Positions 35,568 to 44,088 of a stretch of DNA of 64,000 nucleotides are shown piece by piece; within the stretch, counting starts at the first letter, position 1; every line of letters starts with the position of its first letter. The notes beneath the pieces were generated by a model, which did not search any database, was not told where the DNA came from, and saw nothing but the letters and a program-made list of their open reading frames with translations. A program made the translations under genes and the position numbers. The DNA is from Occultella gossypii. GTDB taxonomy: Bacteria; Actinomycetota; Actinomycetes; Actinomycetales; Beutenbergiaceae. The stretch spans positions 124,001 to 188,000 of the forward strand of contig NZ_JAGSHT010000005.1 in NCBI RefSeq assembly GCF_019947135.1. Reading direction: 5' to 3'.

Positions 35568-35924
35568 GTGCCTGTTGTGTCATGGTTCATCGTGGGTTGC
35601 TGCCTGGTGCTGGCGGGCTGGGCCCTGGTGCTTGCCCTGCGCAACACGTCGGTGACGTTCAACCAGCTCATCGGGGCCGGCGTGATCGAGGTCGCGCTGA
35701 TCGCGCAGATGATCGTGGCCGGGGTCAGCCTCGGCGGCGGACACGAACTCGGCGACCCGGTCACCTTCTGGGGCTACCTGATCACGGCGCTGGTGATGAT
35801 GCCGGTCGCCGCGGTGGTGGCGTTCGCCGAGCGCAGCCGGTGGAGTTCGGTGGTGCTGGCCGTGGCCGCGGCGGTCCTGATCGTGATGCAGATACGGGTG
35901 AACCAGGTATGGATGATGTCGTGA
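35568..35924 (+). CDS. small membrane protein with four helices
   Basis: This 118-residue hydrophobic protein has helices at about 3-22, 30-50, 60-82 and 90-110. The short charged loops carry no motif I recognise. I choose GTG 35568 because TACCCT lies 7 nt upstream and the first helix then starts cleanly at the N-terminus (VVSWFIVGCCLVLAGWALVL). Its end overlaps the next membrane gene by 16 nt, so the two are probably cotranslated and may form one complex. The function is unknown. It is divergent from pepA. Confidence 0.7.
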   Translation: MPVVSWFIVGCCLVLAGWALVLALRNTSVTFNQLIGAGVIEVALIAQMIVAGVSLGGGHELGDPVTFWGYLITALVMMPVAAVVAFAERSRWSSVVLAVAAAVLIVMQIRVNQVWMMS

Positions 35925-36352
35925 CGGCCCCTGAGGACGTGGAGGACACCCGGCGCCCGGCGTACGGGGCCGGCCGGGTCCTCATCTTCGTCTACGGGAT
36001 CTTCGCGCTCGCCGCGACGGCCCGGGCGACCGTGCAACTGATCCGGGACTCCTCCGAGGCGATGTTCGCGTACTCGCTGTCCGCGCTGTCCGCCGTCGTG
36101 TATGTGCTGGCGACCGTGGCGCTGGCGCACAACGGCCGCCGGATGCGCCGGGTCGGCTGGATCACCGTCTCGTTCGAGCTGGTCGGGGTGCTGACCGTCG
36201 GAACCCTGAGCGTGCTGCACCCCGAGTACTTCCCGCGGGACACCGTCTGGTCGAACTTCGGCCAGGGTTACGGCTACGTGCCGCTGGTGCTGCCGATCCT
36301 CGGGCTGTTCTGGATGTGGCGGTCCAGCCCGGCGCGGATCGCCGCCGGCTGA
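35909..36352 (+). CDS. membrane protein of unknown function
   Basis: This 147-residue protein has an acidic N-terminal tail and four predicted helices (about 24-42, 52-72, 82-102 and 118-136). Residues GKRGY-type motifs are absent; RDSSEAMFAYSLSALSAVVY and LHPEYFPRDTVWSNFGQGYG are conserved-looking stretches. I start it at ATG 35909, overlapping the previous gene; GTG 35921 in the same frame is possible. It is paired with the preceding small membrane gene. A two-stem hairpin terminator follows 66 bp later. Confidence 0.7.
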   Translation: MDDVVTAPEDVEDTRRPAYGAGRVLIFVYGIFALAATARATVQLIRDSSEAMFAYSLSALSAVVYVLATVALAHNGRRMRRVGWITVSFELVGVLTVGTLSVLHPEYFPRDTVWSNFGQGYGYVPLVLPILGLFWMWRSSPARIAAG

Positions 36353-36417
36353 CGGGTACTGCCTCGGCCTTCCTGCCCCACGGACCATCCACCACCCCCA
36401 AGCCCGCCCTTCGGTGC

Positions 36418-36474
36418 CGAGCGCGCGGTTCCCACGTTGGAAGCCTTCCGGGACCGTGGGCTTCCGCGCGCTCG
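36418..36474 (+). terminator. two-part hairpin terminator
   Basis: The outer stem is CGAGCGCGCGG with its complement (36418-36428/36464-36474). The inner stem is CCCACG/CGTGGG (36431-36436/36455-36460). It ends the two-gene membrane operon before pyrD. Confidence 0.65.
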
Positions 36475-36535
36475 ACGGGGTGGGCCGGGGTGAGGGGGCC
36501 AGGGGGTGACGGGACTGAAGGTGGCGCGGGCTCGG

Positions 36536-36541
36536 TAGGGT
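36536..36541 (+). promoter_or_regulatory. -10 box of a leaderless promoter (pyrD)
   Basis: TAGGGT is followed by 6 nt and then GTG 36548. Confidence 0.45.
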
Positions 36542-36547
36542 GAGGGC

Positions 36548-37573
36548 GTGCCGAGCCCGTATCGCTTCGTCTTCGACAATCTGCTCACCAAGGTCGACCC
36601 GGAACGGGCGCACCACGGGGCCGCGACGCTGTTCCGGATCCTCGGACGTACCCCGGTGCTCCGGGACGCGGTCCGGGTCACGCTCGGGCGTGCGCCGGAG
36701 GCCGGAGCGCCGGAGCTGTTCGGCCGGCCGACCACCGGGCTGCTCGGGCTTGCCGCCGGTTTCGACAAGGATGCGACGATGGCGGCCGGGCTGGACGCCG
36801 TCGGGTTCGGGTTCGTGGAGATCGGTACCGTCACCGCCCACGCCCAGCCGGGCAACGACCGGCCGCGCCTGTTCCGGATCCCGGAGCGGAAGGCGCTGGT
36901 GAACCGGATGGGCTTCAACAACTCCGGGGCCGCGGCCGCCGCGACCCGGCTGCGCAAGCTTCGCAGGACCCCGCACGGGCGCCGGCTCGTGCTCGGGGCG
37001 AACATCGGCAAGTCCAAGATCACCCCGCCGGCCGCCGCGGTGGAGGACTACCGCACGTCCGCGCGCGCGCTGGCCCCGTACGTGGACTACATCGTCGTCA
37101 ACGTGTCCTCCCCGAACACCCCGGGCCTGCGGGACCTGCAGCAGACCGAGGCGCTCCGGCCGATCCTGGTCGCCGTGCTGGAGACGGCCCGGGCCGCCGC
37201 GGCGCGTGAGCTGCCCGTCCTGGTCAAGATCGCGCCGGATCTTGCCGACGCCGACGTCGACGCGGTCGCGGACCTGGCCCGGGAGATCGGCCTGGCCGGC
37301 GTGGTCGCGGTGAACACCACGATCCAGCACGACCTCGGCGCCGGCGGCATGTCCGGCCCGCCGGTGCGCGAGCGCGGCATCGAGGTGGTGGCCCGGGTGC
37401 GGGCCCGGCTCGCCGAGGACCAGGTGATCATCGGCGTCGGCGGCATCTCCACGCCGGCGGACGCCCGTGCCTACCTGACCGCGGGGGCCAACGCCCTCCA
37501 GGCCTATACGGCGTTCATCTACGGCGGCGCCACCTGGCCGGGGACGATCAACCGGGCGCTCGGCCAGGGCTGA
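36548..37573 (+). CDS. pyrD: quinone-dependent dihydroorotate dehydrogenase
   Basis: This membrane-associated class 2 DHODH uses FMN and quinone for the fourth step of pyrimidine synthesis. Among its 341 residues, the N-terminal helical extension (RFVFDNLLTKVDPERAHHGA) docks on the membrane. The barrel contains GLAAGFDKDATM, FGFVEIGTVT, NRMGFNNSG, the catalytic Ser in VNVSSPNTPGL, and GGISTPADARAYLTAGA for phosphate binding. It begins with GTG 6 nt after TAGGGT, a leaderless layout. It has no other pyrimidine gene nearby. Confidence 0.95.
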   Translation: MPSPYRFVFDNLLTKVDPERAHHGAATLFRILGRTPVLRDAVRVTLGRAPEAGAPELFGRPTTGLLGLAAGFDKDATMAAGLDAVGFGFVEIGTVTAHAQPGNDRPRLFRIPERKALVNRMGFNNSGAAAAATRLRKLRRTPHGRRLVLGANIGKSKITPPAAAVEDYRTSARALAPYVDYIVVNVSSPNTPGLRDLQQTEALRPILVAVLETARAAAARELPVLVKIAPDLADADVDAVADLAREIGLAGVVAVNTTIQHDLGAGGMSGPPVRERGIEVVARVRARLAEDQVIIGVGGISTPADARAYLTAGANALQAYTAFIYGGATWPGTINRALGQG

Positions 37574-37624
37574 ACACACCGCCCGACCGGAGACACGCAC
37601 TCGTCGACGCAAGCTCCGCCGTCG

Positions 37625-37630
37625 TAGTCT
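37625..37630 (+). promoter_or_regulatory. -10-like box before the ECF sigma gene
   Basis: TAGTCT lies 6 nt before ATG 37637. CGTC also occurs just upstream (37619-37622), the -10 word of ECF41 promoters, but no TGTCACA -35 accompanies it. Confidence 0.35.
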
Positions 37631-37636
37631 CGAACC

Positions 37637-38590
37637 ATGACCGCAGAACCGCTGCGCGCGGAAGAAGTTGACCTGTTCGAGGACTTCCGGGGCCGCCTGG
37701 AGGCGATCGCGTACCGGATGCTGGGATCGGCCACCGAGGCCGAGGACGCCGTCCAGGAGACGTTCCTGCGCTGGCAGGGCGCCGACCGCTCCGGGATCCG
37801 GGTACCGCGGGCCTGGCTGACCCGTGTGCTCACGAACCTGTGCCTGACGATGCTGACGTCCGCCCGGGCCCGACGCGAGGTGTACGTGGGGGAGTGGCTC
37901 CCGGAGCCGGTCCTCGACGGGGACCCGATGCTCGGCCCGGCCGAGACCGCGGAGCAGCGCGAATCGGTCTCGACGGCGATGCTCACCCTGCTCGAGCGGC
38001 TCACCCCGAACGAGCGTGCCGTGTACGTGCTCCGCGAGGCGTTCGGCTACCCGCACGCCGAGATCGGCGAGATCCTCGACATCTCCGAGGCGTCCAGCCA
38101 ACAGGTGCTGCACCGTGCCAAGGCGCACCTGGACACCCCCAAGCCCCGCACTGCCGTCGACCGGGTCGCCGCGCGGGAGGTGGTCGAGGAGTTCCTGACC
38201 GCCGCTGCCAGTGGCCGCACCGAGCCGCTCGTGCGGCTGCTCACGGCAGACGTGCTGGGCGCGGGCGACGGCGGCGGGCGGATCCCGGCGCGGCGCAAGG
38301 CCTTCTCCGGTGCCGCTACGGTGGCGAAGTTCCTGCGCGGGCTGTTCCGAGGGACGGACGCGAAGTTCGCGATCTTCGGCGGCAAGCCCGAGTTCTACGC
38401 CGCAGTGGTCAACGGCAGCCCTGCGGCCATGGTGGTGGTGGACGGCCGGGTGGTGGGGGTGATGGTTCTCGAGCTGACCGACGACGGCGTCGACGCGGTG
38501 CTGAGCCAAGTGAACCCGGACAAGCTCGGCCGGGCGGCCCGGCGGTGGGCGCAGATCGAGCACGGGGAGCCCATCGACTTCGGTCTGTGA
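37637..38590 (+). CDS. ECF41-type RNA polymerase sigma factor (SigJ-like)
   Basis: This 317-residue sigma factor has region 2 (YRMLGSATEAEDAVQETFLRW), region 4 (LTPNERAVYVLREAFGYPHA) and a C-terminal SnoaL-like domain of about 110 residues. The ECF41 hallmarks are all present: WLPEP in the linker, DGGG near residue 215 and NPDKL near the end. In this group the C-terminal domain, not an anti-sigma factor, controls activity. The next gene, an FAD oxidoreductase, fits the usual regulated partner (carboxymuconolactone decarboxylase, oxidoreductase or epimerase). The expected TGTCACA/CGTC promoter is not convincing upstream of either gene. Confidence 0.93.
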   Translation: MTAEPLRAEEVDLFEDFRGRLEAIAYRMLGSATEAEDAVQETFLRWQGADRSGIRVPRAWLTRVLTNLCLTMLTSARARREVYVGEWLPEPVLDGDPMLGPAETAEQRESVSTAMLTLLERLTPNERAVYVLREAFGYPHAEIGEILDISEASSQQVLHRAKAHLDTPKPRTAVDRVAAREVVEEFLTAAASGRTEPLVRLLTADVLGAGDGGGRIPARRKAFSGAATVAKFLRGLFRGTDAKFAIFGGKPEFYAAVVNGSPAAMVVVDGRVVGVMVLELTDDGVDAVLSQVNPDKLGRAARRWAQIEHGEPIDFGL

Positions 38591-38671
38591 GCCACATCAC
38601 AGCGGCACGTGTCAGGGATCACGGACACGCCCGGTTCAGGAGGGACAACCCTCGAAGGAGCTGAGTGACCC

Positions 38672-39907
38672 ATGAAGCACCGCATCGTGATCCTCGGCGC
38701 CGGTTACGCCGGTGCCTCCGTGACCGGACGCCTGGCCCGCCGCCTGCACGCCGACGACGTCGAGATCACCCTGGTCAACGGTGAGAGCGACTTCGTCGAG
38801 CGGGTCCGGATGCACCAGTTGGCGACGGGTGCGGACCTGCGGCCGCTCCCGCTGCGCGCGGCGTACGCCGGCACCGGCGTGCGGGTGCGCGTGGGCCGGG
38901 TGGAATCCGTGGACGTCGAGGCCAGGACGGTCTCGTTCACCGAGGCCGACGGCGAGCACTCGCTCACCTACGACACGCTCGTGTACGCGCTCGGCAGCAC
39001 CCAGAACGACGGCGGTGTGCCCGGCGCGTCCGAGCACGCCCACGAGATCGCGAGCCGGCCGGGCGCGCTGCGGCTGCGCGAGCGCCTCGCCGCGCTCGGA
39101 CCAGGTGGCCGCGTGGTGGTGGTCGGGGGCGGGCTGACCGGGATCGAGGCCGTCACCGAGATCGCCGAGTCCCGGCCGGACCTGCAGGTGGCGCTGACCA
39201 CGCGCGGCGAACTCGGCTACTGGCTCTCGCCCGCGGGCCGGCGGCACCTGCACCGGGTCGTCGACCGGCTCGGCATCACCGTGCACGAGGGCGCCGACGT
39301 GGCCAGCGTCGGCGAGGCCGGCGTGCTGACCACCGACGCCGCCACGATCGGCGCCGACATCACCGTCTGGACCGGCGGGTTCACCACCCACCCGATCGCT
39401 GCCGCGTCGGCACTGACCGTCACCGACCGCGGGCGGATCGTGGTGGACGACGCGATGCGCTCGGTCTCCCACCCGGACGTGTACGCCGTCGGCGACGCCG
39501 GGCAGGCCCGCGGACCCAAGGGCAACCTGCTGCGGATGTCCTGCGCGTCCGGCATCCCGATGGCGTGGCGGGCCGCGGACTCGATCGTGGCCGAGCTGAC
39601 CGGGGCCGGCGCACTGCGGATCCCGCTGTCCTACGTGCAGCAGTGCATCAGCCTGGGTCGGCGCGACGGCCTGATCCAGATGGTCACCTCCGACGACCGG
39701 GCCCGGCCCCTCGCCCTGACCGGACGGTTCGCCGCCCGGTACAAGGAGATGATCTGCTGGGGCGCCGGGCTGGTCGGGCGGGGCGCACCGCTGCCCTACC
39801 CGGCGCGACGGCGCCGCCTGAGCCAGGTGACGCCGTCGACGGGGAGTTCGGCTCCCGGCGAGCCGGTTGCGGCTCAGACCAGCCGGGACTTCGGCGAGAC
39901 GCTGTAG
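38672..39907 (+). CDS. NAD(P)/FAD-dependent oxidoreductase, likely ECF41 target
   Basis: This 411-residue protein resembles NDH-2 and thiol-independent flavoprotein reductases. It has HRIVILGAGYAGASVTGRLA for FAD, VVVVGGGLTGIEAVTEIAES for NAD(P)H, and a VYAVGDAGQARG loop. It lacks the C-terminal membrane helix of NDH-2; the C-terminus is a disordered Pro/Ser/Ala tail. AAGGAG precedes the ATG by 10 nt. It directly follows the ECF41 sigma gene, which is the conserved oxidoreductase arrangement for that group. The electron acceptor is unknown. Its last 34 bp overlap the convergent aldo/keto reductase gene. Confidence 0.85.
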   Translation: MKHRIVILGAGYAGASVTGRLARRLHADDVEITLVNGESDFVERVRMHQLATGADLRPLPLRAAYAGTGVRVRVGRVESVDVEARTVSFTEADGEHSLTYDTLVYALGSTQNDGGVPGASEHAHEIASRPGALRLRERLAALGPGGRVVVVGGGLTGIEAVTEIAESRPDLQVALTTRGELGYWLSPAGRRHLHRVVDRLGITVHEGADVASVGEAGVLTTDAATIGADITVWTGGFTTHPIAAASALTVTDRGRIVVDDAMRSVSHPDVYAVGDAGQARGPKGNLLRMSCASGIPMAWRAADSIVAELTGAGALRIPLSYVQQCISLGRRDGLIQMVTSDDRARPLALTGRFAARYKEMICWGAGLVGRGAPLPYPARRRRLSQVTPSTGSSAPGEPVAAQTSRDFGETL

Positions 39908-40887
39908 GTCTTCTCGGAGTCGCGGACCACGGTGTCGCCGAGGACGTCGTCGATCCGGGTGAGCACATCCTGGTCAAGGGTGACTCCGGAGGCTGCGACA
40001 TTCTCTGCCACCTGCTCCGGCCGGGACGCACCGATCAGCGCCGCGGCGACGTTGTCGTTCTGCAGCACCCAGGCCACCGCGAGCTGGGCCATGGTCAGAT
40101 TCAGGCCCTCGGCGATCGGGCGCAGGTCCTGCACCCGGCGGAGCAGTTCCTCGCGGCCGAGCATCCCGGAGATCATCTGCGCGCCGCCCTTGTCGTCGGC
40201 GGCCCGGGAGCCCTCCGGCGCGGGGGAGCCGGGCAGGTACTTGCCGGTCAGGATGCCCTGCGCCACCGGGGACCAGACGATCTGGGAGATGCCGAGCTCG
40301 GCGGAGGTGGGGACCACCTTCTCCTCGATCACCCGCCACACCATCGAGTACTGCGGCTGGGAGGAGATCAACTGGACGCCGAGGTCCTTCGCCAGCGCGT
40401 GCCCGGCGCGCAGCTGCTCCGCGGTCCACTCGCTGACGCCGATGTAGAGGGCCTTGCCGGAGCGCACCACGTCGGCGAACGCCTGCATGGTCTCCTCGAG
40501 CGGCGTCTCGTAGTCGTAGCGGTGCGCCTGGTACAGGTCCACGTAGTCGGTGCGCAGCCGGCGCAGGGAGCCGTTGATCGACTCCATGATGTGCTTGCGG
40601 GACAGGCCGGTGTCGTTCGGGCCCTTCGGGCCGGTCGGGAAGTAGACCTTCGTGAAGATCTCGAGGGACTCCCGGCGCTGCCCGGCGAGGGCGTCCCCGA
40701 GCACCTCCTCGGCCTTGAGGTTGGCGTAGGTGTCCGCCGTGTCGAACGTGGTGATGCCCGCGTCCAGGGCGGCGTTCACGCACGCCGTCGCGGCGTCGTT
40801 CTCCACCTGGGAACCGTGGGTGAGCCAGTTGCCGTAGGTGATCTCGCTGATCTTCAGACCGGAGTTGCCGAGGTATCGAAAGTGCAT
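39874..40887 (-). CDS. aldo/keto reductase
   Basis: This NADPH-dependent carbonyl reductase has 337 residues in a TIM barrel, of the AKR subgroup that also includes potassium-channel beta subunits (YghZ/Kv-beta-like). The tetrad is visible: Asp and Tyr in TFDTADTYAN, Lys in EIFTKVYFP and His in YQAHRYDYETP. A C-terminal cofactor-binding segment AALIGASRPEQV is present. The physiological substrate is unknown. TAAGAT lies 6 nt before the ATG on the minus strand, a leaderless-type promoter. The 3' end overlaps the neighbour on the other strand, so transcripts collide. Confidence 0.92.
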   Translation of the reverse strand: MHFRYLGNSGLKISEITYGNWLTHGSQVENDAATACVNAALDAGITTFDTADTYANLKAEEVLGDALAGQRRESLEIFTKVYFPTGPKGPNDTGLSRKHIMESINGSLRRLRTDYVDLYQAHRYDYETPLEETMQAFADVVRSGKALYIGVSEWTAEQLRAGHALAKDLGVQLISSQPQYSMVWRVIEEKVVPTSAELGISQIVWSPVAQGILTGKYLPGSPAPEGSRAADDKGGAQMISGMLGREELLRRVQDLRPIAEGLNLTMAQLAVAWVLQNDNVAAALIGASRPEQVAENVAASGVTLDQDVLTRIDDVLGDTVVRDSEKTYSVSPKSRLV

Positions 40888-40907
40888 CCCACGATCTTAA
40901 GGGTGCC

Positions 40908-41495
40908 TCAGCGGGGGTACTCGCCGCGCTTGATCTGCGGCTTCGGCATGCGCGTGCGCCGCAGCTGGAAGGCCCGCATCACCGTGTACATGAGGGTCCG
41001 CTTGGCGCGCTCCTCGCCGAACTTCTCGCGGAGCTGGCGGCGCACCCGGAACGCGGCGATCAGGGCGTCGACCAGCGCGATGGCGACGATCGCGTACAGC
41101 GCGAGGATCGCGGTGACGCCGATCGCGGCCCAACTGGCGTTGAACGTGGAGATCAGCAGGATCACCACGATCGCGCCGGACAGCGGCAGGAACAGCTCGC
41201 CGAGGCTGAACCGGGCGTCGACGTAGTCACGCACGTACCGGCGCACCGGGCCGCGGTGCTGGAGGGGGAGGTCCTCCTCCTTGCCGGTGATCATCGCCTC
41301 GTTCATCCGGGCGCGCGCGGCGTTCATCTTCTCGCGCTCGGCACGGCGTGCGGCGCCACGGTCCGTCGGCACCAGGGGACGCTTGTTGGCGGCCTCAGCG
41401 ACCTTTCGTTTGGGCGTGGGCCGTCCCTTACCGGATGGAGGCGCCTCTACCTCTTCAACGATGGGGGCTTCCTCGTCCTTCTTGCGTCCGAACAC
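40908..41495 (-). CDS. DUF3043 membrane protein
   Basis: This 195-residue protein has a charged, lysine-rich N-terminus (FGRKKDEEAPIVEEV, then RPTPKRKVAEAANKRPLVP). Two central membrane helices follow (about 105-123 and 128-150: LPLSGAIVVILLISTF and IGVTAILALYAIVAIALVDA), with a basic C-terminus. DUF3043 is conserved in actinobacteria without known function and sits near glycerate kinase and erpA in mycobacteria (Rv2206), as here. GTG 41495 has TAGGCT 7 nt upstream. Confidence 0.88.
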   Translation of the reverse strand: MFGRKKDEEAPIVEEVEAPPSGKGRPTPKRKVAEAANKRPLVPTDRGAARRAEREKMNAARARMNEAMITGKEEDLPLQHRGPVRRYVRDYVDARFSLGELFLPLSGAIVVILLISTFNASWAAIGVTAILALYAIVAIALVDALIAAFRVRRQLREKFGEERAKRTLMYTVMRAFQLRRTRMPKPQIKRGEYPR

Positions 41496-41540
41496 GAGGT
41501 CCAGCCTAGTCGAGCGGAACCGGTGCCACGGGCGCCGCCG

Positions 41541-42134
41541 TCACGGCCCGGGGTCGTAGGTGAGGGTGCCGCGTACCGCCGCCGCCATCGGTGCCCCCTC
41601 GAAGCGCTCGACGACGGCGAGGGCCAGGTCGATCGCGTGCACGCCACCCGTGCAGGTGAGCAGGTCGCCGTCGTCCAGGTTGGTCACCCCGACGTCCAGC
41701 AGCGCGCTCGGTTCGAGCCCGAGCAACAGTCGACGGCAGTCCGGGTGCACGGCCGCAGCCCGGCCCGCCAGCAGACCCGCGGCGGCCAGCGCCAGGCTCC
41801 CGCTGCCGACGCCGACCAGGAGGGCCGTGCCCGCCCGGGTCCGTCGCAGCCAGGCGAGGTGCTCACGGTCGCGGGTGAGGCGCCGCACGCCCGGCCCGCC
41901 GGGGTGGATCAGCACGTGCATGGTGCCGGCGTCGTCGACGTCCCCGGCCGGGACCAGGTGCAGGCCGGTCGAGGACCGCACCGGCAGCCCGTCGTGGGAG
42001 AACAGGATCACGTCCGGGCGGAGCGCGCTGCGCGCACTCCACGTGCTGAGCACCCGGTGCGGCCCGACCACGTCCAACTCGTCCACGCCGTCGAAGACCA
42101 GGATGCCCAACCGGATCGGTGAGGCCGTTGTCAC
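41541..42134 (-). CDS. DJ-1/PfpI family protein lacking the nucleophilic cysteine
   Basis: This 197-residue protein has the flavodoxin-like class I glutamine-amidotransferase fold: GILVFDGVDELDVVGPHRVL at the N-terminus, as in isonitrile-hydratase-like members, and HVLIHPGGPGVRRL with the P-G-G loop. The elbow that normally carries the cysteine reads LLVGVGSGSLALAAAGLL, with Gly-Ser where relatives have Cys-Thr. A classical thiol mechanism is therefore unlikely. A binding or chaperone role, or decay, is possible. The GTG start is weakly supported. It is divergent from glycerate kinase. Confidence 0.8.
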   Translation of the reverse strand: MTTASPIRLGILVFDGVDELDVVGPHRVLSTWSARSALRPDVILFSHDGLPVRSSTGLHLVPAGDVDDAGTMHVLIHPGGPGVRRLTRDREHLAWLRRTRAGTALLVGVGSGSLALAAAGLLAGRAAAVHPDCRRLLLGLEPSALLDVGVTNLDDGDLLTCTGGVHAIDLALAVVERFEGAPMAAAVRGTLTYDPGP

Positions 42135-42199
42135 AGGCCCGATGATCCCACCAACCGTGCCCGACGCCCAGCGGCATCGGTACCTGGGAGACTGGCCGG

Positions 42200-43516
42200 G
42201 TGCGCGTCGTGATCGCCCCCGACCATTTCGGTGGCCCGTTGAGTTCCCCGGTGGCCTCGGCCGCCCTCGCCCATGGCTGGACCGAGCGGGGGCACGAGGT
42301 GGTCGCGGTGCCGATGAGCGACGGCGGGGCCGGTCTCGTCGAGGCCGTGCATGCCGCCCGGGGCGGGAACATGGTCGCCCTCACCCTGCCCGGCGGGACC
42401 GGGGGCGCGGACCGGCCCGCGACCGTGCTGCACGTGCCCGGCCGCAGCGGCGGTACCGCCTACGCCGAGGCCTCCGTCGCGCTCGACGGCGTGGGCACCG
42501 CTGCGGACCCGCTCACCCTCGCGCGCAGCGGCTCGAGCGCCGCCGCCGCGGACCTGCTCGTGGGTGCGTTGGGCACGGGTGCGCGCCGCGTCGTGCTGGG
42601 CGTCGGTGCCGTCGCGGTGCACGACGGCGGAGCGGGCTTCCTGAGTCGGCTCACCGAGCTGCTGGGGGAGTCGGGGGCAGGCCCGGCGCCCGGCGCCGCG
42701 CCGGGACTGGCGGGTCTGCTCGCGACGCCTGGTGAGCCCGTGGGAGGAGCGGCCACCACCCCGGGCGCCGCCCTCGGGGCGCGGGTGCCCGCGCTGCGCC
42801 GCGCCCTGGCCGGCACCGAGATCATCGTCGCCGCCGCCACCGACATCCCGCTCCTCGGCCTGCACGGCGCCGGCGCCTCCCTGAGCGAGCGGCCCGGCAT
42901 CGACGCGGTCGACGCCCAGGAGATCGAACGGGACGTGGCAACGTTCGCCGCCGACCTCGAGGAGGCCGCGGCCCGTGCCGCCGACGGTGCGGCCACTCCC
43001 GGCCCGGGCGGCTCCGGCGTCGGGAGCGACCTGCTCGCCGGTGCTCGTGAGCACGCCGGCCACCGGCACGTGGAGCGGCCTGCGCCGGCCCGCCGGGCGG
43101 CGTACTCCGGGGCCGGTGGCGGGCTCGCGTTCGCCCTGGCCCTGCTCGGGGCGCGGGTTCTCGCCGGCTCGGACGTGGTGGCGACCGAGGTCGGCCTCGA
43201 CGACCGGGTCGCCGAGGCGGACCTCGTCGTCACCGGTACCGCCGTCCTGGATGGTGACGCCCTCCACGAAGGGGTACCGGCCGCCGTCGGGAACCGTGCC
43301 ATGACGTACGGCCTGCCCGTGGTGGCGATCGCCCACGAAGTGCACGTGAACCGGCGCGAGCTCGCCCGGGTCGGCATCAGCGCCGCGTACCCCGTCCTCG
43401 ACACGCCGCTGTCGCCGTCGGGCGGATCCGAGGCCGGTCGCGACGCCGGCGGGACCGACGCATGGTCCGCCCTACGGACCCGCGGGGACCGGGTGGCCCG
43501 CTCCTGGGGCAGGTGA
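42200..43516 (+). CDS. glycerate kinase (GarK/GlxK family)
   Basis: Glycerate kinase phosphorylates D-glycerate to feed glycolysis or the serine pathway. The 438-residue protein shows the family start VVIAPDHFGGPLSSPVASAALAHGWT and MSDGGAGLVEA, a central GVGAVAVHDGGAGFLSRL and a C-terminal VATEVGLDDRVAEADLVVTG, with the usual two-domain layout. It is longer than typical (about 380) because of a low-complexity Gly/Ala/Pro insert near residues 155-195. It sits between DUF3043 and erpA, as Rv2205c does in mycobacteria. The start is GTG 42200. Confidence 0.88.
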   Translation: MRVVIAPDHFGGPLSSPVASAALAHGWTERGHEVVAVPMSDGGAGLVEAVHAARGGNMVALTLPGGTGGADRPATVLHVPGRSGGTAYAEASVALDGVGTAADPLTLARSGSSAAAADLLVGALGTGARRVVLGVGAVAVHDGGAGFLSRLTELLGESGAGPAPGAAPGLAGLLATPGEPVGGAATTPGAALGARVPALRRALAGTEIIVAAATDIPLLGLHGAGASLSERPGIDAVDAQEIERDVATFAADLEEAAARAADGAATPGPGGSGVGSDLLAGAREHAGHRHVERPAPARRAAYSGAGGGLAFALALLGARVLAGSDVVATEVGLDDRVAEADLVVTGTAVLDGDALHEGVPAAVGNRAMTYGLPVVAIAHEVHVNRRELARVGISAAYPVLDTPLSPSGGSEAGRDAGGTDAWSALRTRGDRVARSWGR

Positions 43517-43632
43517 CGTACTCTGGTCTGGACGCCGTGAGCGGACGGGAACAACTTCGCCCGATCGGTGCGTTACCACTGAGGAGAATGCCGGCGACCG
43601 TGTCCGGCGGGCACACCACATCGGAGATGACG

Positions 43633-43986
43633 ATGACCGACACCACCACCGAGACTCTCGAGCACGAGGTCGCCCTGACGGACCTCGCCGCCTCCAAGGT
43701 GAAGTCTCTGCTGTCCCAGGAGGACCGCGACGACCTGCGCCTGCGCGTGGCCGTGCAGCCCGGCGGCTGTTCCGGCCTGATCTACCAGCTGTACTTCGAC
43801 GACCGCTACCTCGACGGCGACGCGGTCCGGAACTTCGAGGGCGTCGAGGTCATCGTCGACAAGATGAGCGTGCCCTACCTCTCCGGCGCCACCATCGACT
43901 TCGCGGACACGATCGAGAAGCAGGGCTTCACGATCGACAACCCGAACGCCGGCGGCTCCTGCGCATGCGGCGACTCGTTCCACTGA
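43633..43986 (+). CDS. erpA: iron-sulfur cluster insertion protein ErpA
   Basis: This A-type carrier delivers Fe-S clusters to apoproteins. The 117-residue protein has the first cysteine in VAVQPGGCSGLIYQL and the C-terminal pair in GGSCACGDSF, plus FADTIEKQGFTIDNPNA as in mycobacterial Rv2204c. I prefer ATG 43633 because GGAG ends 6 nt upstream; the in-frame ATG 43627 directly abuts that GGAG. A strong hairpin terminator follows. Likely clients in this window include LipA and the Rieske protein; that is inference. Confidence 0.93.
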   Translation: MTDTTTETLEHEVALTDLAASKVKSLLSQEDRDDLRLRVAVQPGGCSGLIYQLYFDDRYLDGDAVRNFEGVEVIVDKMSVPYLSGATIDFADTIEKQGFTIDNPNAGGSCACGDSFH

Positions 43987-44002
43987 GCCGCCCCCGTAAC
44001 TA

Positions 44003-44045
44003 ACGGCTGCGCCCCTCGTCCGCAGCGGACGAGGGGCGCAGCCGT
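44003..44045 (+). terminator. terminator after erpA
   Basis: A perfect 20-bp stem (ACGGCTGCGCCCCTCGTCCG and its complement) with a 3-nt centre begins 17 nt past the erpA stop. Confidence 0.8.
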
Positions 44046-44088
44046 CTGCTGTCCCCGAACCGACCAGCTACGAATCGAGCCCACCCAC

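Noticed and set aside
35774-38563. 929-residue minus-strand frame across pyrD and the sigma gene
   Set aside because: It covers several well-supported plus-strand genes, has no motifs, and is a high-GC artefact.
38591-38671. ECF41 promoter (TGTCACA/CGTC) before the oxidoreductase gene
   Set aside because: Only TGTCAGG is present, and no CGTC lies at the right spacing. Not listed as a feature.
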